A stretch of 23,197 nt of DNA from Pseudomonadota bacterium (GTDB taxonomy: Bacteria > Pseudomonadota > Alphaproteobacteria > Acetobacterales > Acetobacteraceae), in assembly GCA_021785335.1 (NCBI GenBank), contig JAJYFW010000001.1:1-23197 (forward strand). The letters run 5' to 3'. A program made the position numbers and the translations under genes. Numbering within the stretch: position 1 is the stretch's first letter; the number at the start of each line of letters is the position of its first letter. Positions 22,241 through 23,197 of the stretch are shown piece by piece. Under the pieces are notes generated by a model. It searched no databases and was not told the origin of the DNA. It saw only the letters and a program-made list of their open reading frames with translations.

Positions 22241-23197
22241 ATGACCATCGACCATCCGAACTTCGGCAGCATCGCCGATGACCGCCTGATCATCTTCGAC
22301 ACCACGCTGCGCGACGGCGAGCAGTCGCCCGGCTTCTCGATGAACCTCGCCGAGAAGCTGCGCATGGCCGAGGCGCTCGCCGAGCTTGGCGTCGATGTCA
22401 TCGAGGCCGGCTTCCCCATCGCTTCGGAGGGCGACTACGAGAGCGTGCGCGCCATCGCGCAGTCCATCCAGGGGCCGGTGATCTGCGGCCTCGCGCGCTC
22501 CGGCCGCGCCGACATCCTGCGCGCCGCGGAGGCGGTTGCCCCGGCGCAGCGCCGGCGCATCCACACCTTCATCAGCACCTCGCCGCTGCACATGAAGTAC
22601 AAGCTGCGGATGGAGCCGGACGCGGTGCTCGCGGCCGTCTCCGACAGCGTGGCGCTCGCGCGCCAGTACACGGACGATGTCGAATGGTCCGCCGAGGACG
22701 GCAGCCGCACCGAGCCCGATTTCCTCTGCCGCTGCGTCGAGGCGGCGATCCGCGCCGGTGCCACCACGATCAACATCCCGGACACCGTGGGCTACGCGCT
22801 GCCGCAGGACATGGCGCGCATCTTCACGATGCTGCGCGAGCGCGTTCCGGGTGCCGAGAGGGTGATCTTCTCCGCCCACAACCACAACGACCTCGGCCTC
22901 GCGGTCGCCAACACCATCGCCTCGATCAACGCCGGCGCGCGCCAGGTGGAGTGCACCATCAACGGCATCGGCGAGCGCGCGGGCAACGCGGCGCTGGAGG
23001 AGATCGTGATGGCGATCCGCACCCGCCCGGATTCGGTGCCGGCGAAGCCCGGTGTCGTGACGGAGAACATCCTGCGCACCTCGCGCCTGCTCTCCACCAT
23101 CACCGGCTTCGACGTGCAGCCCAACAAGGCGATCGTCGGGCGCAACGCCTTCGCCCACGAGAGCGGCATCCACCAGGACGGCGTGCTGAAGAACGCC
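22241..23197 (+). CDS. leuA: 2-isopropylmalate synthase, N-terminal part
   Basis: LeuA joins acetyl-CoA and 2-oxoisovalerate in the first step of leucine synthesis. The 319 residues in the window are the TIM-barrel catalytic domain. [13 protein letters not shown] (19-31) holds metal ligand D20 and R24, HNHNDLG (213-219) the two histidine ligands, and [10 protein letters not shown] (241-250) a further ligand N249. [10 protein letters not shown] (306-315) begins the linker of longer LeuA types. The gene runs off the window end, so the regulatory domain is unseen. The ATG at 22241 has AAGGA about ten bases upstream. The Leu-rich leader ORF and alternative hairpins upstream suggest regulation by leucine supply. 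Confidence 0.93.
   Translation, partial: MTIDHPNFGSIADDRLIIFDTTLRDGEQSPGFSMNLAEKLRMAEALAELGVDVIEAGFPIASEGDYESVRAIAQSIQGPVICGLARSGRADILRAAEAVAPAQRRRIHTFISTSPLHMKYKLRMEPDAVLAAVSDSVALARQYTDDVEWSAEDGSRTEPDFLCRCVEAAIRAGATTINIPDTVGYALPQDMARIFTMLRERVPGAERVIFSAHNHNDLGLAVANTIASINAGARQVECTINGIGERAGNAALEEIVMAIRTRPDSVPAKPGVVTENILRTSRLLSTITGFDVQPNKAIVGRNAFAHESGIHQDGVLKNA

Overview
The window is GC-rich chromosomal DNA, most likely from an alphaproteobacterium. Protein style and gene neighbourhoods (NrdR-boxed class Ia ribonucleotide reductase, MTase/DUF2007 divergent from a polyprenyl synthase, GluQRS next to an HNH gene) suggest the Acetobacteraceae/Rhodospirillales. The taxonomy is an inference from sequence feel, not a search result.

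Region 1 (1-1800) is accessory DNA. It holds the 3' end of an AAA-family replicative helicase/primase-type ATPase, a lower-GC cassette encoding one small exported protein, and a second, imperfect copy of the ATPase gene's last ~74 bp. A long hairpin follows. Region 2 (1804-4796) has a GFA/CENP-V-type zinc protein, then a tightly coupled pair: a class V aminotransferase and an M20 deacylase. Region 3 (5019-9325) is the ribonucleotide reductase locus. nrdA and nrdB each have NrdR-box-like sites but are separated by a dihydrodipicolinate-synthase-family gene and an opposing chaB. Neither subunit has an ATP-cone. Region 4 (9521-12018) has a small conserved hypothetical protein, a tRNA1(Val)-type methyltransferase overlapping a DUF2007 gene, and a divergent polyprenyl diphosphate synthase preceded by 12-bp tandem repeats.

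Region 5 (12062-17568) is a CUT1-type ABC transporter operon on the minus strand: binding protein, two permeases, then a class III aminotransferase, with no ATPase gene. It is divergent from a BKACE (DUF849) gene, and together they suggest uptake and breakdown of an unidentified amino or sugar-like compound. Region 6 (17541-19086) has an HNH endonuclease and GluQRS. Region 7 (19083-20974) is a compact module: a cytoplasmic six-Asp-box propeller protein and a MoaD/ThiS-like protein ending in Gly-Gly, divergent from a MarR regulator. A perfect palindrome lies inside the MarR promoter. This is the best candidate for an undescribed system.

Region 8 (20979-23197) has a D-2-hydroxyacid dehydrogenase and, divergently, leuA (cut by the window end). 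leuA is preceded by a previously unlisted 30-codon leucine-rich leader ORF and mutually exclusive hairpins, which together look like a leucine attenuator.
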